A stretch of DNA of 27,461 nucleotides from Seminibacterium arietis (GCF_042675725.1 NZ_JBHTJN010000025.1:1-27461); one strand, 5' to 3'; counted from the stretch's first letter, positions 1-7,703 are shown. The notes: generated by a model not told the origin, from the letters alone. Numbers and translations: made by a program.

Positions 1-32
1 CGACACGGTCATCTACTTACAACGCCGTGTCG
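1..32 (-). other. Hairpin near the 5' end of a leftward transcript
   Basis: An 8-bp perfect inverted repeat (CGACACGG at 1-8, CCGTGTCG at 25-32) lies just downstream of the leftward promoter at 46-73. It would therefore sit near the 5' end of an mRNA or stable RNA whose gene is outside the window. An alternative stem, ACAACG/CGTTGT on the minus strand, overlaps it. What it belongs to cannot be told from this window. Confidence 0.45.
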
Positions 33-45
33 TTGTGTGCCCCCC

Positions 46-73
46 ATTATAGTCAATTCTTAATCCTATGCAA
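46..73 (-). promoter_or_regulatory. Strong sigma70 promoter reading left out of the window
   Basis: On the minus strand TTGCAT (68-73) is separated by 16 nt from a perfect TATAAT (46-51). The sequence after the -10 is GGGGGG (45-40) followed by CACACAACG, so transcription would start near 39. A G/C-rich discriminator is typical of stringently controlled rRNA, tRNA and ribosomal-protein promoters. The gene it serves is not in the window. Nothing else is visible in 1-128 apart from T-rich sequence that may end the gene at 129-851. Confidence 0.6.
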
Positions 74-128
74 CTACTTTTTTACTTTTTTCCAAAAAAA
101 ATTACCAATTGACCAAAATAACATCAAG

Positions 129-851
129 TTATTTACCTAATGACCACTTTTGGAAATCTTTCTCGTTAAAAGGATCAGGGTGATTTTCTTTCATTCTTTT
201 ATAATAAAAACAACCTGTCTTGCCATATTTTTCAAAAGCTGTCCCTTTAAATGCCCCTTTATTACTTGATTCACATAGTGCTTTCATCTTCTTCATCGCT
301 AAAGGCTTATTTGGAGCGACAACATACTCATCCTCATTTCCAAGTCCATTATAAGTAGTTATATATCGTTCTAATAAATTGTCTCCTAGCTCAGTTGATT
401 TTTTAAGCCACTTATAGGCTAGTGCATTATCTTTACCCATATAAGAATCTGCTAGGAAAAAAGTTGCGAAGGCTCTCATAAATACAGCAACTTTATCGGA
501 GTTTTGATACTCTCCATTCGACCAAATATATTCATTCGACCAATCAGCTACTTCTTCAAGTATTTTTAGTGATTTCAGGTCAGCTTTTAAATCAGGGCTC
601 TCGCGAGTCAAAATAGCAACAAACATAAGCTTCGCAAAAAATTTATCTCTTTCATTTATCTTTGAATTCTCTATTCCTCTTTGAAGCAACATAAGTGCTT
701 TATCCCTATTTATTATTATCTCTTGTCCTGGACAAACCTCTGCCATCCCCCCATACATTAAAGCTAAATCAAACATTGCAGAGTTAAAGACAGCGTCATT
801 TATTTTCATATTTTTCAGAGCGTCTGCAACTTCCCCTTCAAGAAAACTCAT
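129..851 (-). CDS. Sel1-like repeat protein, probable C-terminal part of a split gene
   Basis: A 240-residue reading frame. The only recognisable element is one Sel1/TPR-like unit near residues 140-158 (ALAYKWLKKSTELGD), with a possible second near residues 50-60 (KALMLLQRGIE). Sel1-like units form alpha-helical scaffolds for protein contacts, so a structural or adaptor role is likely, but no function is known to me. There is no signal peptide at this ATG and no Shine-Dalgarno sequence before it. The frame is open upstream of the ATG for ten more codons, to a TAA at 882-884, and the exported 78-residue frame ends at that same TAA in the same frame. I infer that this is the body of one exported Sel1 protein interrupted by a nonsense codon. 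A separate gene translated by reinitiation is possible but less likely. Confidence 0.6.
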   Translation of the reverse strand: MSFLEGEVADALKNMKINDAVFNSAMFDLALMYGGMAEVCPGQEIIINRDKALMLLQRGIENSKINERDKFFAKLMFVAILTRESPDLKADLKSLKILEEVADWSNEYIWSNGEYQNSDKVAVFMRAFATFFLADSYMGKDNALAYKWLKKSTELGDNLLERYITTYNGLGNEDEYVVAPNKPLAMKKMKALCESSNKGAFKGTAFEKYGKTGCFYYKRMKENHPDPFNEKDFQKWSLGK

Positions 852-881
852 TACACCATCATAGTCACTTTTATCGCATAG

Positions 882-1118
882 TTATTTACGCTTAGGAGCC
901 AAAGCATCAAATAGCTTTTCTCTATGCTTAAAAGTCAAAGCATAAAATAGCTGCTCTTCATTTAAAGCATCAAGTTCTGAAATATCCTCCGCTTTTACAG
1001 AGTTATTATCTACATAATCTACGATTCTTTCCGATACAACAGGCAATGTGTTACTTAAAACAGAAAATGAACTACTTAAAAAAGTAGCAAAAATTAAAAC
1101 CTTATACGCCGTTTTCAT
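882..1118 (-). CDS. Short exported protein, probable N-terminal part of the same split gene
   Basis: A 78-residue frame with a clear signal peptide: basic MKTAYK, then a hydrophobic core VLIFATFLSSSFSVLS, with likely cleavage near residues 22-23. The mature part is short, charged and not recognised. A strong AGGAG at 1125-1129 sits 6 nt before the ATG, so this is where ribosomes load. The TAA at 882-884 is followed, in the same frame, by ten sense codons and then the Sel1-like frame at 129-851. The simplest reading is a former 329-codon gene for a secreted or periplasmic Sel1 protein. On its own the 78-residue product has no recognisable domain. Confidence 0.55.
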   Translation of the reverse strand: MKTAYKVLIFATFLSSSFSVLSNTLPVVSERIVDYVDNNSVKAEDISELDALNEEQLFYALTFKHREKLFDALAPKRK

Positions 1119-1442
1119 TATTTACTCCTAAAACTCTTTTATTTTCATTGAAATTTGATCCAAAACAAGCTGAATTGTACTCCAAAAATATAATTACACA
1201 CAGCAATTTTATAATGCGATAAATTCGCAGTGATCGATCATAAAATTTTTTCTATCTTCAATTGATTGAATAAATTATGATTATATACTGTTTTTTTACA
1301 CAAATGATTATACTAATTATTGTGTAGATACAATACATAATGATGGGATAATGTATAGCTCAAAAAATCTCAAACTGTTTTCCATGATCACTAAGATTGA
1401 TTAAAAAAACTAATGAATTTAATTAGTTAAATGTCGGTGAAG
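1119..1442. other. AT-rich intergenic region upstream of the aspA control palindrome
   Basis: No gene is visible. The stretch contains the ribosome binding site of the leftward exported-protein gene (1125-1129), a short palindrome TGATCGATCA near 1232-1241, and an imperfect inverted repeat at 1298-1325 (ACACAA against TTGTGT with a partly paired interior). Several weak promoter-like matches occur, as expected at this AT content. None is convincing enough to call. Confidence 0.5.
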
Positions 1443-1496
1443 AAGATTAAAAATGTGATAAAGATCACATTTTTAATCTTTTTTCTTCTCTATAAT
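1443..1496 (+). promoter_or_regulatory. aspA promoter with CRP site in a 38-nt perfect palindrome
   Basis: TGTGA (1454-1458), six bases, then TCACA (1465-1469) form a consensus CRP site centred at 1461.5. A perfect TATAAT lies at 1491-1496, which puts the start near 1503 and the CRP centre at about -41.5, the classic class II position. No good -35 hexamer is present, as expected for an activator-dependent promoter. The CRP core sits within a perfect inverted repeat with 17-bp arms (1443-1459 and 1464-1480). Confidence 0.8.
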
Positions 1497-1537
1497 ACAT
1501 AACGAAAATCATCCAATTGAGAAAAAGGAGAACAATC

Positions 1538-2953
1538 ATGTTAACAAGAACTGAAGTTGATTTATTAGGCGAACGTGAAGTGCCTGCTGATGCTTATTGG
1601 GGAATTCATACTTTAAGAGCGGTCGAAAATTTTAATATTTCTAATGTTACTATCTCAGACGTACCAGAATTTGTACGTGGAATGGTAATGGTAAAAAAAG
1701 CTACCGCACTCGCTAATGGAGAATTGGGTACAATTCCAGCACATATTGCTAAAGCTATCGTTAACGCTTGTGATGCTGTGTTAGTAGACGGTAAATGCAT
1801 GGATCAATTCCCTTCTGATGTATATCAAGGTGGGGCTGGCACTTCCGTTAATATGAATACTAATGAAGTAATCGCTAATCTTGCTTTAGAGATTTTAGGG
1901 CATAAAAAAGGAGAATATCAACATTTAGATCCAATGGATCACGTCAATGCTAGCCAATCTACAAATGATGCTTATCCAACTGGATTCCGTATCGCTGTAT
2001 ATAACAGCATTATGAAATTAGTTACTAAGGTCCTTTATCTACAACAAGGTTTTGAAAATAAAGCGAAAGAGTTCGAAAAAGTACTAAAAATGGGGCGTAC
2101 CCAATTGCAAGATGCTGTACCAATGACTGTTGGGCAAGAATTCCAAGCTTTCTCTGTACTGTTAGATGAAGAAGTTAGAAATTTAAAACGTGCAGCGGAA
2201 TTGTTATTAGAAGTAAACTTAGGGGCAACTGCAATAGGTACTGGACTAAATACTCCAGAAGGCTATGCTGAACTTGCAGTGAAACGCTTATCTGAAGTTA
2301 CTGGACTACCTTGTGTGAAAGCACCAAACTTGATCGAAGCTACCTCTGATTGTGGTGCTTATGTAATGGTACATGGTGCATTAAAATGTACTGCAGTGAA
2401 ATTATCTAAAGTTTGTAACGACTTAAGATTGTTATCATCTGGACCAAGAGCTGGCTTAAACGAAATCAATTTACCTGAATTACAAGCTGGATCATCAATC
2501 ATGCCAGCGAAAGTAAATCCTGTCGTACCAGAAGTAGTTAACCAAGTGTGTTTTAAAGTGATTGGTAATGATCTGACAGTTACTTTTGCATCAGAAGCAG
2601 GACAATTGCAATTAAATGTGATGGAACCTGTTATTGGACAAGCGATGTTTGAAAGTATTGATATTCTTGCTAATGCTTGCGTGAATTTACGGGATAAATG
2701 TATCGATGGTATAACTGTTAATAAAGAAGTTTGTGAAAGCTATGTGTTTAACTCCATTGGTATTGTTACTTACCTCAATCCGTTTATTGGACACCATAAT
2801 GGTGATATTGTTGGTAAAACTTGTGCGAAAACTGGACGTAGCGTACGTGAAGCCGTATTAGAAATGGGATTACTCACTGAATCAGAACTTGATGATATTC
2901 TTTCTGTTGATAATCTAATGTGTCCAACTTATAAAGCAAAATTAATGAAATAA
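1538..2953 (+). CDS. aspA: Aspartate ammonia-lyase (aspartase)
   Basis: Cytoplasmic enzyme that converts L-aspartate to fumarate and ammonia, feeding fumarate respiration and nitrogen supply. The 471 residues match the full length of bacterial aspartases. Family signatures are intact: NASQSTND near 138-144, and the catalytic flexible-loop motif GSSIMPAKVNP near 318-328 with its active-site serine. The frame could be extended upstream to a TTG at 1517. I chose the ATG at 1538 because AAGGAG lies just upstream of it and the family N-terminus (TEVDLLGEREVPADAYWG) begins right after. A CRP site at -41.5 indicates induction when preferred sugars are scarce. The gene is monocistronic, ends in a strong terminator, and faces the his operon. 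Confidence 0.97.
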   Translation: MLTRTEVDLLGEREVPADAYWGIHTLRAVENFNISNVTISDVPEFVRGMVMVKKATALANGELGTIPAHIAKAIVNACDAVLVDGKCMDQFPSDVYQGGAGTSVNMNTNEVIANLALEILGHKKGEYQHLDPMDHVNASQSTNDAYPTGFRIAVYNSIMKLVTKVLYLQQGFENKAKEFEKVLKMGRTQLQDAVPMTVGQEFQAFSVLLDEEVRNLKRAAELLLEVNLGATAIGTGLNTPEGYAELAVKRLSEVTGLPCVKAPNLIEATSDCGAYVMVHGALKCTAVKLSKVCNDLRLLSSGPRAGLNEINLPELQAGSSIMPAKVNPVVPEVVNQVCFKVIGNDLTVTFASEAGQLQLNVMEPVIGQAMFESIDILANACVNLRDKCIDGITVNKEVCESYVFNSIGIVTYLNPFIGHHNGDIVGKTCAKTGRSVREAVLEMGLLTESELDDILSVDNLMCPTYKAKLMK

Positions 2954-2971
2954 TTGTATCATTTAATTATG

Positions 2972-3003
2972 ACCGTGAATTTGATAAAAATTCACGGTTT
3001 TTT
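2972..3003 (+). terminator. Rho-independent terminator of aspA
   Basis: An 11-bp stem (ACCGTGAATTT at 2972-2982 with AAATTCACGGT at 2988-2998) and a 5-nt loop are followed by a T run (2998-3003). There is no T run on the other strand, so it does not serve hisB well. Confidence 0.9.
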
Positions 3004-3064
3004 ATTGTAATTAACTATCTAAATTAACATAAAACTCTTAAAAAAATACCGCACTTTTTATTTT

Positions 3065-4159
3065 TTACAACATTCCTTTTGAACTTGGAAGTTCATTTCC
3101 TTCAATACGAATCGCTTGGCGTAAGGTTCGTCCAAACACTTTAAATAAACTTTCAATTTTGTGATGATCATTATCACCTTTCGTTTTTAAGTGTAATGTT
3201 GCCAATAAGGTAAAAGCAATAGATTGAAAAAAATGTTCTGTCATTTCAGTGCTGAAATCTCCGACTTTATCTCGTTTAAATTTAGCGTTAAATTTGATAT
3301 AAGGACGACCAGAGAGATCCAATGCACATTCTGCTTTACATTCATCCATTGGTAAAACAAAGCCAAAACGAGCAATCCCTCTTTTATCACCAAGTGCTTG
3401 TTTTAATGCTGTTCCTAAAGCAAGAGCCGTATCCTCTACGGTATGATGCTCATCAATATGTAAATCGCCTTTACAGTATATATTCATACGAAAGCCTCCA
3501 TGAGTAGCAATTTGATCTAACATATGATCAAAAAAACCAACTCCTGTATGAATATTATTTATACCCGTTTCATCAAGCCAAACTTGTACTTTTATATCTG
3601 TTTCTTTAGTTTTTCGTACTACTTCTGCATAGCGTGGAGTGCGATCTCCGATATTAGTTACTGGTTGTGATAACAATTTCTCTGCAATTAAATTCCAATT
3701 AAGTTTTTCAGGGTGATACTGTAAAGCTCTAATACCTAAATTTTTTGCTAGCTCAACATCTGTAGCACGATCGCCAATGACAAAACTATTGCTGGGATCA
3801 TATAAATTTTTATTAATGTACTTTTGTAATAATTTTGTTTTCGGTTTACGACAATCACAACCGTCTTCAGGCTTATGAGGACAAATTAAAACATCATCAA
3901 ATTCAATCCCTTGCGATTTAAATAACGCCATCATTGCATTATGTGGTTTATCAAAGTTAGCTTGAGGAAAAGAATCGGTACCCAATCCATCTTGATTACT
4001 GACCATCACAAAGCGATATTTATACTTTAATTTTAACAGTGCTGGGATAACATTCGGCTCAAATTTCAGTTTTTCTAAGCTGTCAATTTGAAAATCAGTT
4101 TTAGGTTCATCAATCAGCGTACCATCTCGATCAATAAATAAAATAGCTTGTTGTTTCAT
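3065..4159 (-). CDS. hisB: Bifunctional histidinol-phosphatase / imidazoleglycerol-phosphate dehydratase
   Basis: Bifunctional enzyme of histidine synthesis, 364 residues, colinear with enterobacterial HisB. The N-terminal HAD phosphatase domain (about 1-165) has the nucleophile motif DRDGT (D10, D12) and a zinc-binding cluster CPH...CDC (C93, H95, C101, C103). The C-terminal dehydratase domain (from about 174) has the metal-binding DEHHTVED and DNDHH motifs. The frame opens 7 codons earlier, inside hisC. I placed the start at 4159, where GAAGGTG precedes the ATG and the family N-terminus MKQQAILFIDRDGT begins. It follows hisC by 14 nt. It is the last his gene here: convergent aspA begins immediately beyond, and hisH, hisA, hisF and hisI do not follow. 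Expression should be set by the attenuator ahead of hisG. Confidence 0.96.
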   Translation of the reverse strand: MKQQAILFIDRDGTLIDEPKTDFQIDSLEKLKFEPNVIPALLKLKYKYRFVMVSNQDGLGTDSFPQANFDKPHNAMMALFKSQGIEFDDVLICPHKPEDGCDCRKPKTKLLQKYINKNLYDPSNSFVIGDRATDVELAKNLGIRALQYHPEKLNWNLIAEKLLSQPVTNIGDRTPRYAEVVRKTKETDIKVQVWLDETGINNIHTGVGFFDHMLDQIATHGGFRMNIYCKGDLHIDEHHTVEDTALALGTALKQALGDKRGIARFGFVLPMDECKAECALDLSGRPYIKFNAKFKRDKVGDFSTEMTEHFFQSIAFTLLATLHLKTKGDNDHHKIESLFKVFGRTLRQAIRIEGNELPSSKGML

Positions 4160-4173
4160 TGTAACACCTTCAC

Positions 4174-5229
4174 TTAACACATTGATTTAATTAAATTAAT
4201 CAATTTACTATTTTCATCATCTGTACCAATAGTAATACGAATACAATTCTGTAATCCTAAAGCTTGATGCTGATTACGAAGAATAACACCTTTCTCCCAA
4301 AGCCATTTAAACGTTTCATTACCGTTTTTAAACTTGACTAAGACATAATTAGCTTCAGTAGGGAAAATTTTTTCAACTTGTAGTAATTCAGTCAATTGAT
4401 TAATCAAAAAAGTGCGGTCATTTAATAGTTTTTTTACTCTACTTCGCATTTCTGCTACTTTTTCTGCTGACAATGCTTGAGTGGCAATATCTGACACAGG
4501 CACTGGTAATGGGTAAGGTGCAATTACTTTTTGTAAAATTTGAATAAGTTCAGCATTGGCAATAGTAAAACCGCAACGCAAACCAGCTAACGCAAACGCT
4601 TTGGAAAGGGTGCGTACAATCGCTAAATGTGGATAATTTTTTAGTTCATTGACAAAAGTTGCTTGCGGACAAAATTCAATATACGCTTCGTCAATCACCA
4701 CAATAGCTTTATTTCTAGTCATTTCAAGCAACTGAATAATATGAGTTCGCTCAATTAAATTACCTGTAGGATTATTCGGGCTACACACAAACACCACTTT
4801 TACACCAGAAAGATTATGATCAATTTCCGATAAATCTAGTTGAAAATCAGTCGTTAATGGCACAGTTTTTACTTTTACGCCACAAGTCTCGGCACTTACA
4901 GCATACATTCCATAAGTAGGAGGACAATACAAAATAGCATCTTCAGCTTCACAGAATGCTCTAATGAGCAACTCAATGCTTTCATCGCCACCTCTGCTGA
5001 CTAATAAATTTTCTACTTGTACTCCCACATAGTTTGCATAGGCATGCAAAACATTTTGTGGTTGAGGTTCTGGATACCGATTGAAAGTGCGGTCAGTTAA
5101 ATTAAAATCTGGCGAAACTGAGTATTCATTCGCATTTAGCCATACATCGCCCTTTCCACCTAAACGACGAGCAGATTGATATGGAGTTAAAACTTGGATA
5201 TTTTTTCGAGCTAGTTGTGCAATACTCAT
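4174..5229 (-). CDS. hisC: Histidinol-phosphate aminotransferase
   Basis: PLP-dependent fold-type I aminotransferase of histidine synthesis. It converts imidazole acetol phosphate and glutamate to histidinol phosphate and 2-oxoglutarate. The 351 residues are normal length. Visible motifs are CSPNNPTGN (substrate and PLP contacts), VVIDEAYIEF (the PLP-ring aspartate), and RTLSKAFALAGLRCG with the PLP lysine. The start at 5229 has AGGGAA just upstream and lies 8 nt after hisD. Two uptake-signal 9-mers fall in this gene (4410-4418 and 5085-5093). It is intact, and nothing suggests transfer. Confidence 0.96.
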   Translation of the reverse strand: MSIAQLARKNIQVLTPYQSARRLGGKGDVWLNANEYSVSPDFNLTDRTFNRYPEPQPQNVLHAYANYVGVQVENLLVSRGGDESIELLIRAFCEAEDAILYCPPTYGMYAVSAETCGVKVKTVPLTTDFQLDLSEIDHNLSGVKVVFVCSPNNPTGNLIERTHIIQLLEMTRNKAIVVIDEAYIEFCPQATFVNELKNYPHLAIVRTLSKAFALAGLRCGFTIANAELIQILQKVIAPYPLPVPVSDIATQALSAEKVAEMRSRVKKLLNDRTFLINQLTELLQVEKIFPTEANYVLVKFKNGNETFKWLWEKGVILRNQHQALGLQNCIRITIGTDDENSKLINLIKSMC

Positions 5230-5237
5230 AATTTTCC

Positions 5238-6527
5238 CTACTTGTATAATTTAGCTAAACGAATACTCACTGCTTGTTTGTGAGCATCCAACTGTTCCGC
5301 TTCAGCCATAATTTCAACAGTTCTAGCAAGATCTTTAAAGCCTTGTGGCGTAAGTTCTTGAACTGTCATTCGTTTGCTGAAATCTGATAATCCTAAACTG
5401 GAATAAGTGCGAGTATAACCGTAAGTTGGCAATACGTGATTTGTTCCACTCGCATAATCTCCCATACTTTCAGGAGAATATGCTCCTAAAAAGATTGACC
5501 CAGCATTGTCCAAAAATGGTAGCAACGCACGAGCATTTTCTGTTTGAACAACTAAATGCTCTGGGGCATATTGATTACTAATTTCTACGCACTGACGAAG
5601 ATCTTCAGCAATGAAAATACGACTGTGAGAAAGTGCTTTTCGAGCAGTTTCAGCTCGCTTCAATAATACCAATTGATTATCAATAGCTTGCTGTACTGCT
5701 GTAGCCAGTTCTTCACTTGGGGTGACTAAAATAACTTGACTATCTGCACCATGTTCTGCTTGAGAAAGTAAATCACTGGCAACAAAATCAGGATCAGCAA
5801 ATTCATCTGCTAATACTAGCACCTCTGATGGACCTGCAGGCATGTCAATTGCTGATCCATTTAACATTTGACTCACTTGACGCTTAGCTTCGGTAACAAA
5901 AGCATTACCTGGTCCAAAAATTTTATCTGTTTTACTAACCGTTTCTGTACCTAATGCCATAGCTGCAATAGCTTGTGAACCACCTAATGTATAAATAGTA
6001 TCCACACCACATAAATTTGCAGCATACAAGATTTCGTCAGAAATAGGCGGGGGCGAACAAAGCACAATTTTTTTACACCCTGCAATTTTAGCAGGAATGG
6101 CTAACATCAATACCGTAGAAAATAGCGGAGCAGAACCACCTGGTATATATAGACCTACGCTGTTAATTGGGCGAGTTAACACCTGACAACGCACACCACT
6201 TTGAGTTTCAATATCAACAGATGCTACTTTTTGAGCCTGATGAAAAGCAGTAATATTACGTTTCGCCTTTTGAATTGCTTCCTTTAACTCTACAGGTACT
6301 CGCTGACTAGCTGTTGAAATTTGTTCATCAGTAACGGTTAAACTTTTCAACTGCACTTTGTCAAATTTTTCTGTCAACTCAAATAATGCTTGGTCACCTT
6401 TTTCTTGCACTAAATTCAGAACTTTTTCTACCGCACTTTTAATACTTTCAGAGGCAGATATAGCGGGTCTTGTTAGTGCTTCTTGCTTTTGTTGATCGTT
6501 TAAATTATTCCAAATTAGGGTTTTCAT
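5238..6527 (-). CDS. hisD: Histidinol dehydrogenase
   Basis: Zinc- and NAD-dependent enzyme of the last two steps of histidine synthesis (histidinol to histidine). The 429 residues align end to end with the E. coli enzyme from memory. Visible conserved stretches include YIPGGSAPLFSTVLML, FGPGNAFVTEAKRQVSQ, DMPAGPSEVLV, LLSQAEHG, YAPEHLV and GDYASGTNHVLPT. A GTG at 6530 directly precedes the ATG at 6527. I chose the ATG. The gene abuts hisG, whose stop codon is at 6531-6533, so translation is probably coupled. One uptake-signal 9-mer lies at 6430-6438. Confidence 0.96.
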   Translation of the reverse strand: MKTLIWNNLNDQQKQEALTRPAISASESIKSAVEKVLNLVQEKGDQALFELTEKFDKVQLKSLTVTDEQISTASQRVPVELKEAIQKAKRNITAFHQAQKVASVDIETQSGVRCQVLTRPINSVGLYIPGGSAPLFSTVLMLAIPAKIAGCKKIVLCSPPPISDEILYAANLCGVDTIYTLGGSQAIAAMALGTETVSKTDKIFGPGNAFVTEAKRQVSQMLNGSAIDMPAGPSEVLVLADEFADPDFVASDLLSQAEHGADSQVILVTPSEELATAVQQAIDNQLVLLKRAETARKALSHSRIFIAEDLRQCVEISNQYAPEHLVVQTENARALLPFLDNAGSIFLGAYSPESMGDYASGTNHVLPTYGYTRTYSSLGLSDFSKRMTVQELTPQGFKDLARTVEIMAEAEQLDAHKQAVSIRLAKLYK

Positions 6528-6530
6528 CAC

Positions 6531-7430
6531 TTATTCCATCATTTTTTCAATCGGTAATACTAATATTGAACTTGCACCAGCTGCTTTTAATTGTTCCATT
6601 GTTTCCCAAAATAAATTCTCTTGACTTACTACATGCATCGCTACTTTATTATTATCATGTGCGAGTGGTAAAATGGTCGGATGCTCGACTCCTGGTAAAA
6701 GTGCGGTAACTTTTTCCAATTTTTCTTTTGGAACATGCAACATAATATATTTACTTTCATTAGCCTGTTGCACGCCTTGAATACGTGTAAGTAACTTATC
6801 CACAAGTGCTTGCTTTTCTTCACCCAACTCTGCTACACGCTGAATTAGACAAGCTTTTGATTGATAAATCACTTCAACTTCACGCAAGCCATTAGCTTCT
6901 AACGTTGCCCCTGAAGAGACTAGATCACAAATTGCACTGGCTAGCCCCGCTGTAGGAGCAACTTCGACAGAGCCTGTCAATAAACAGTTTTTAAATGGCA
7001 CATTTTGTTGTTGCATATAACGCTTTAATAAATTTGGATAAGAAGTGGCAATACGAGCATCTTTTAAATCTTCTATACTGGAATAAGGTACATCACGTGG
7101 TAGGGCAATAGATAAACGACAAGCTCCAAAATCAAGTCGTGTTAACATTTTATATTGCACTCCTACACCTGCAAATTTACACCCTAACTCTTGCTCTTCT
7201 AATACATTTTCACCAATGATCCCTAAATCTACAACACCATCAAAAACTAAACCTGGTATATCATCATCACGCACTCGCAAAATATCAAGAGGCATATTCT
7301 CTGAATATGCAATCAAACGCTGTTCATTCCAATTAATTTTTACACCGCATAATTTAAGTAACGATTGTGATTCCTTACTTAAACGCCCTGATTTTTGTAT
7401 TGCGACACGAAGTCTCTTACTATTTGACAT
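6531..7430 (-). CDS. hisG: ATP phosphoribosyltransferase, long form
   Basis: First and feedback-controlled enzyme of histidine synthesis; it joins ATP and PRPP. The 299 residues correspond to the long HisG form: a bilobed catalytic part (to about residue 220, including the PRPP-loop region around DLVSSGATLEANGL) and a C-terminal ACT-like regulatory domain that binds histidine. A GAGGG lies 6 nt before the ATG. It is the first structural gene after the attenuator at 7488-7634. Uptake-signal 9-mer at 6699-6707. Confidence 0.96.
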   Translation of the reverse strand: MSNSKRLRVAIQKSGRLSKESQSLLKLCGVKINWNEQRLIAYSENMPLDILRVRDDDIPGLVFDGVVDLGIIGENVLEEQELGCKFAGVGVQYKMLTRLDFGACRLSIALPRDVPYSSIEDLKDARIATSYPNLLKRYMQQQNVPFKNCLLTGSVEVAPTAGLASAICDLVSSGATLEANGLREVEVIYQSKACLIQRVAELGEEKQALVDKLLTRIQGVQQANESKYIMLHVPKEKLEKVTALLPGVEHPTILPLAHDNNKVAMHVVSQENLFWETMEQLKAAGASSILVLPIEKMME

Positions 7431-7487
7431 GTTTTTCCCTCACTATAAATTTCATTTTTTATAATTAATAACCTCAAGTTATAAAAA

Positions 7488-7516
7488 AACCTCTCAGAAG
7501 AGACTTCCGAGAGGTT
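7488..7516 (-). terminator. his attenuator terminator
   Basis: On the minus strand AACCTCTC pairs with GAGAGGTT (8 bp). Continuing inward come a G-T wobble and GAAG against CTTC around a 3-nt loop, and the hairpin is followed by seven T residues. It lies between hisL and hisG, about 57 nt before the hisG start. Its 5' arm contains CTCGGAAG (plus coordinates 7504-7511), which can pair instead with CTTCCGAG at 7547-7554. Confidence 0.9.
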
Positions 7517-7598
7517 GAATTTTTTATAGTTTACCGCATTCATTCACTCGGAAGTTTTATCTTCCAAGCAACACAAAACGCCTGAAAGATTAATCAGG
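7504..7598 (-). promoter_or_regulatory. his attenuator control region (alternative RNA pairings)
   Basis: Minus-strand RNA segments, given by plus coordinates. A:B is 7594-7598 with 7581-7585 (CCTGA/TCAGG), overlapping the end of hisL. C:D is 7561-7565 with 7550-7554 (GGAAG/CTTCC). The alternatives are B:C, 7584-7590 with 7559-7565 (7 bp, one wobble), and D:E, 7547-7554 with 7504-7511 (8 bp perfect), which destroys the terminator. This is the A-F layout known from enterobacterial his leaders. Confidence 0.85.
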
Positions 7599-7634
7599 TG
7601 AATGGTGATGATGAAAACTGCGATTAATAATCAT
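7590..7634 (-). CDS. hisL: his operon leader peptide
   Basis: A 14-codon reading frame, MIINRSFHHHHSPD, with four consecutive histidine codons (7602-7613), preceded by GAGG at 7647-7650 about 12 nt before the ATG. It acts as the sensor of histidyl-tRNA charging. When ribosomes stall at the His codons they block segment A, so B:C and D:E form and transcription reaches hisG. When histidine is plentiful the terminator at 7488-7516 forms. The His run is shorter than the seven in E. coli. Confidence 0.88.
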   Translation of the reverse strand: MIINRSFHHHHSPD

Positions 7635-7667
7635 GAATGGTAAAATCCTCAAAAATAACTTCTTCTC

Positions 7668-7696
7668 AATCTACTGCCAAAACAATATTTTAGCAA
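7668..7696 (-). promoter_or_regulatory. Candidate his promoter
   Basis: Minus strand: TTGCTA (7691-7696), 17 nt, then TAGATT (7668-7673). Transcription would start near 7661, about 27 nt before the hisL start. No terminator separates it from the methyltransferase gene upstream, so some readthrough into his is possible. Confidence 0.5.
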
Positions 7697-7703
7697 GCTT
7701 TTT

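Larger units (their letters stand above)
129..1118 (-). pseudogene. Exported Sel1-like protein gene interrupted by an in-frame TAA
   Basis: The two frames share one reading frame over 990 nt (330 codons: 78, TAA, 10, 240, final TAA). Only the upstream piece has a signal peptide and a ribosome binding site, and only the downstream piece has the Sel1-like helices. One CAA-to-TAA change would create this layout. A sequencing error or deliberate stop readthrough cannot be excluded from sequence alone. Confidence 0.5.

Noticed and set aside
1262..1289. Promoter-like TTGATT-N16-TATACT upstream of aspA
   Set aside because: It lies about 250 nt from aspA in very AT-rich sequence where such matches are expected by chance, and the CRP promoter at 1443-1496 is far better.
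3046..3062. Possible terminator for hisB around the uptake signal at 3048
   Set aside because: Only an A-run facing a T-run around the signal; no GC-containing stem, so it is not a convincing terminator.
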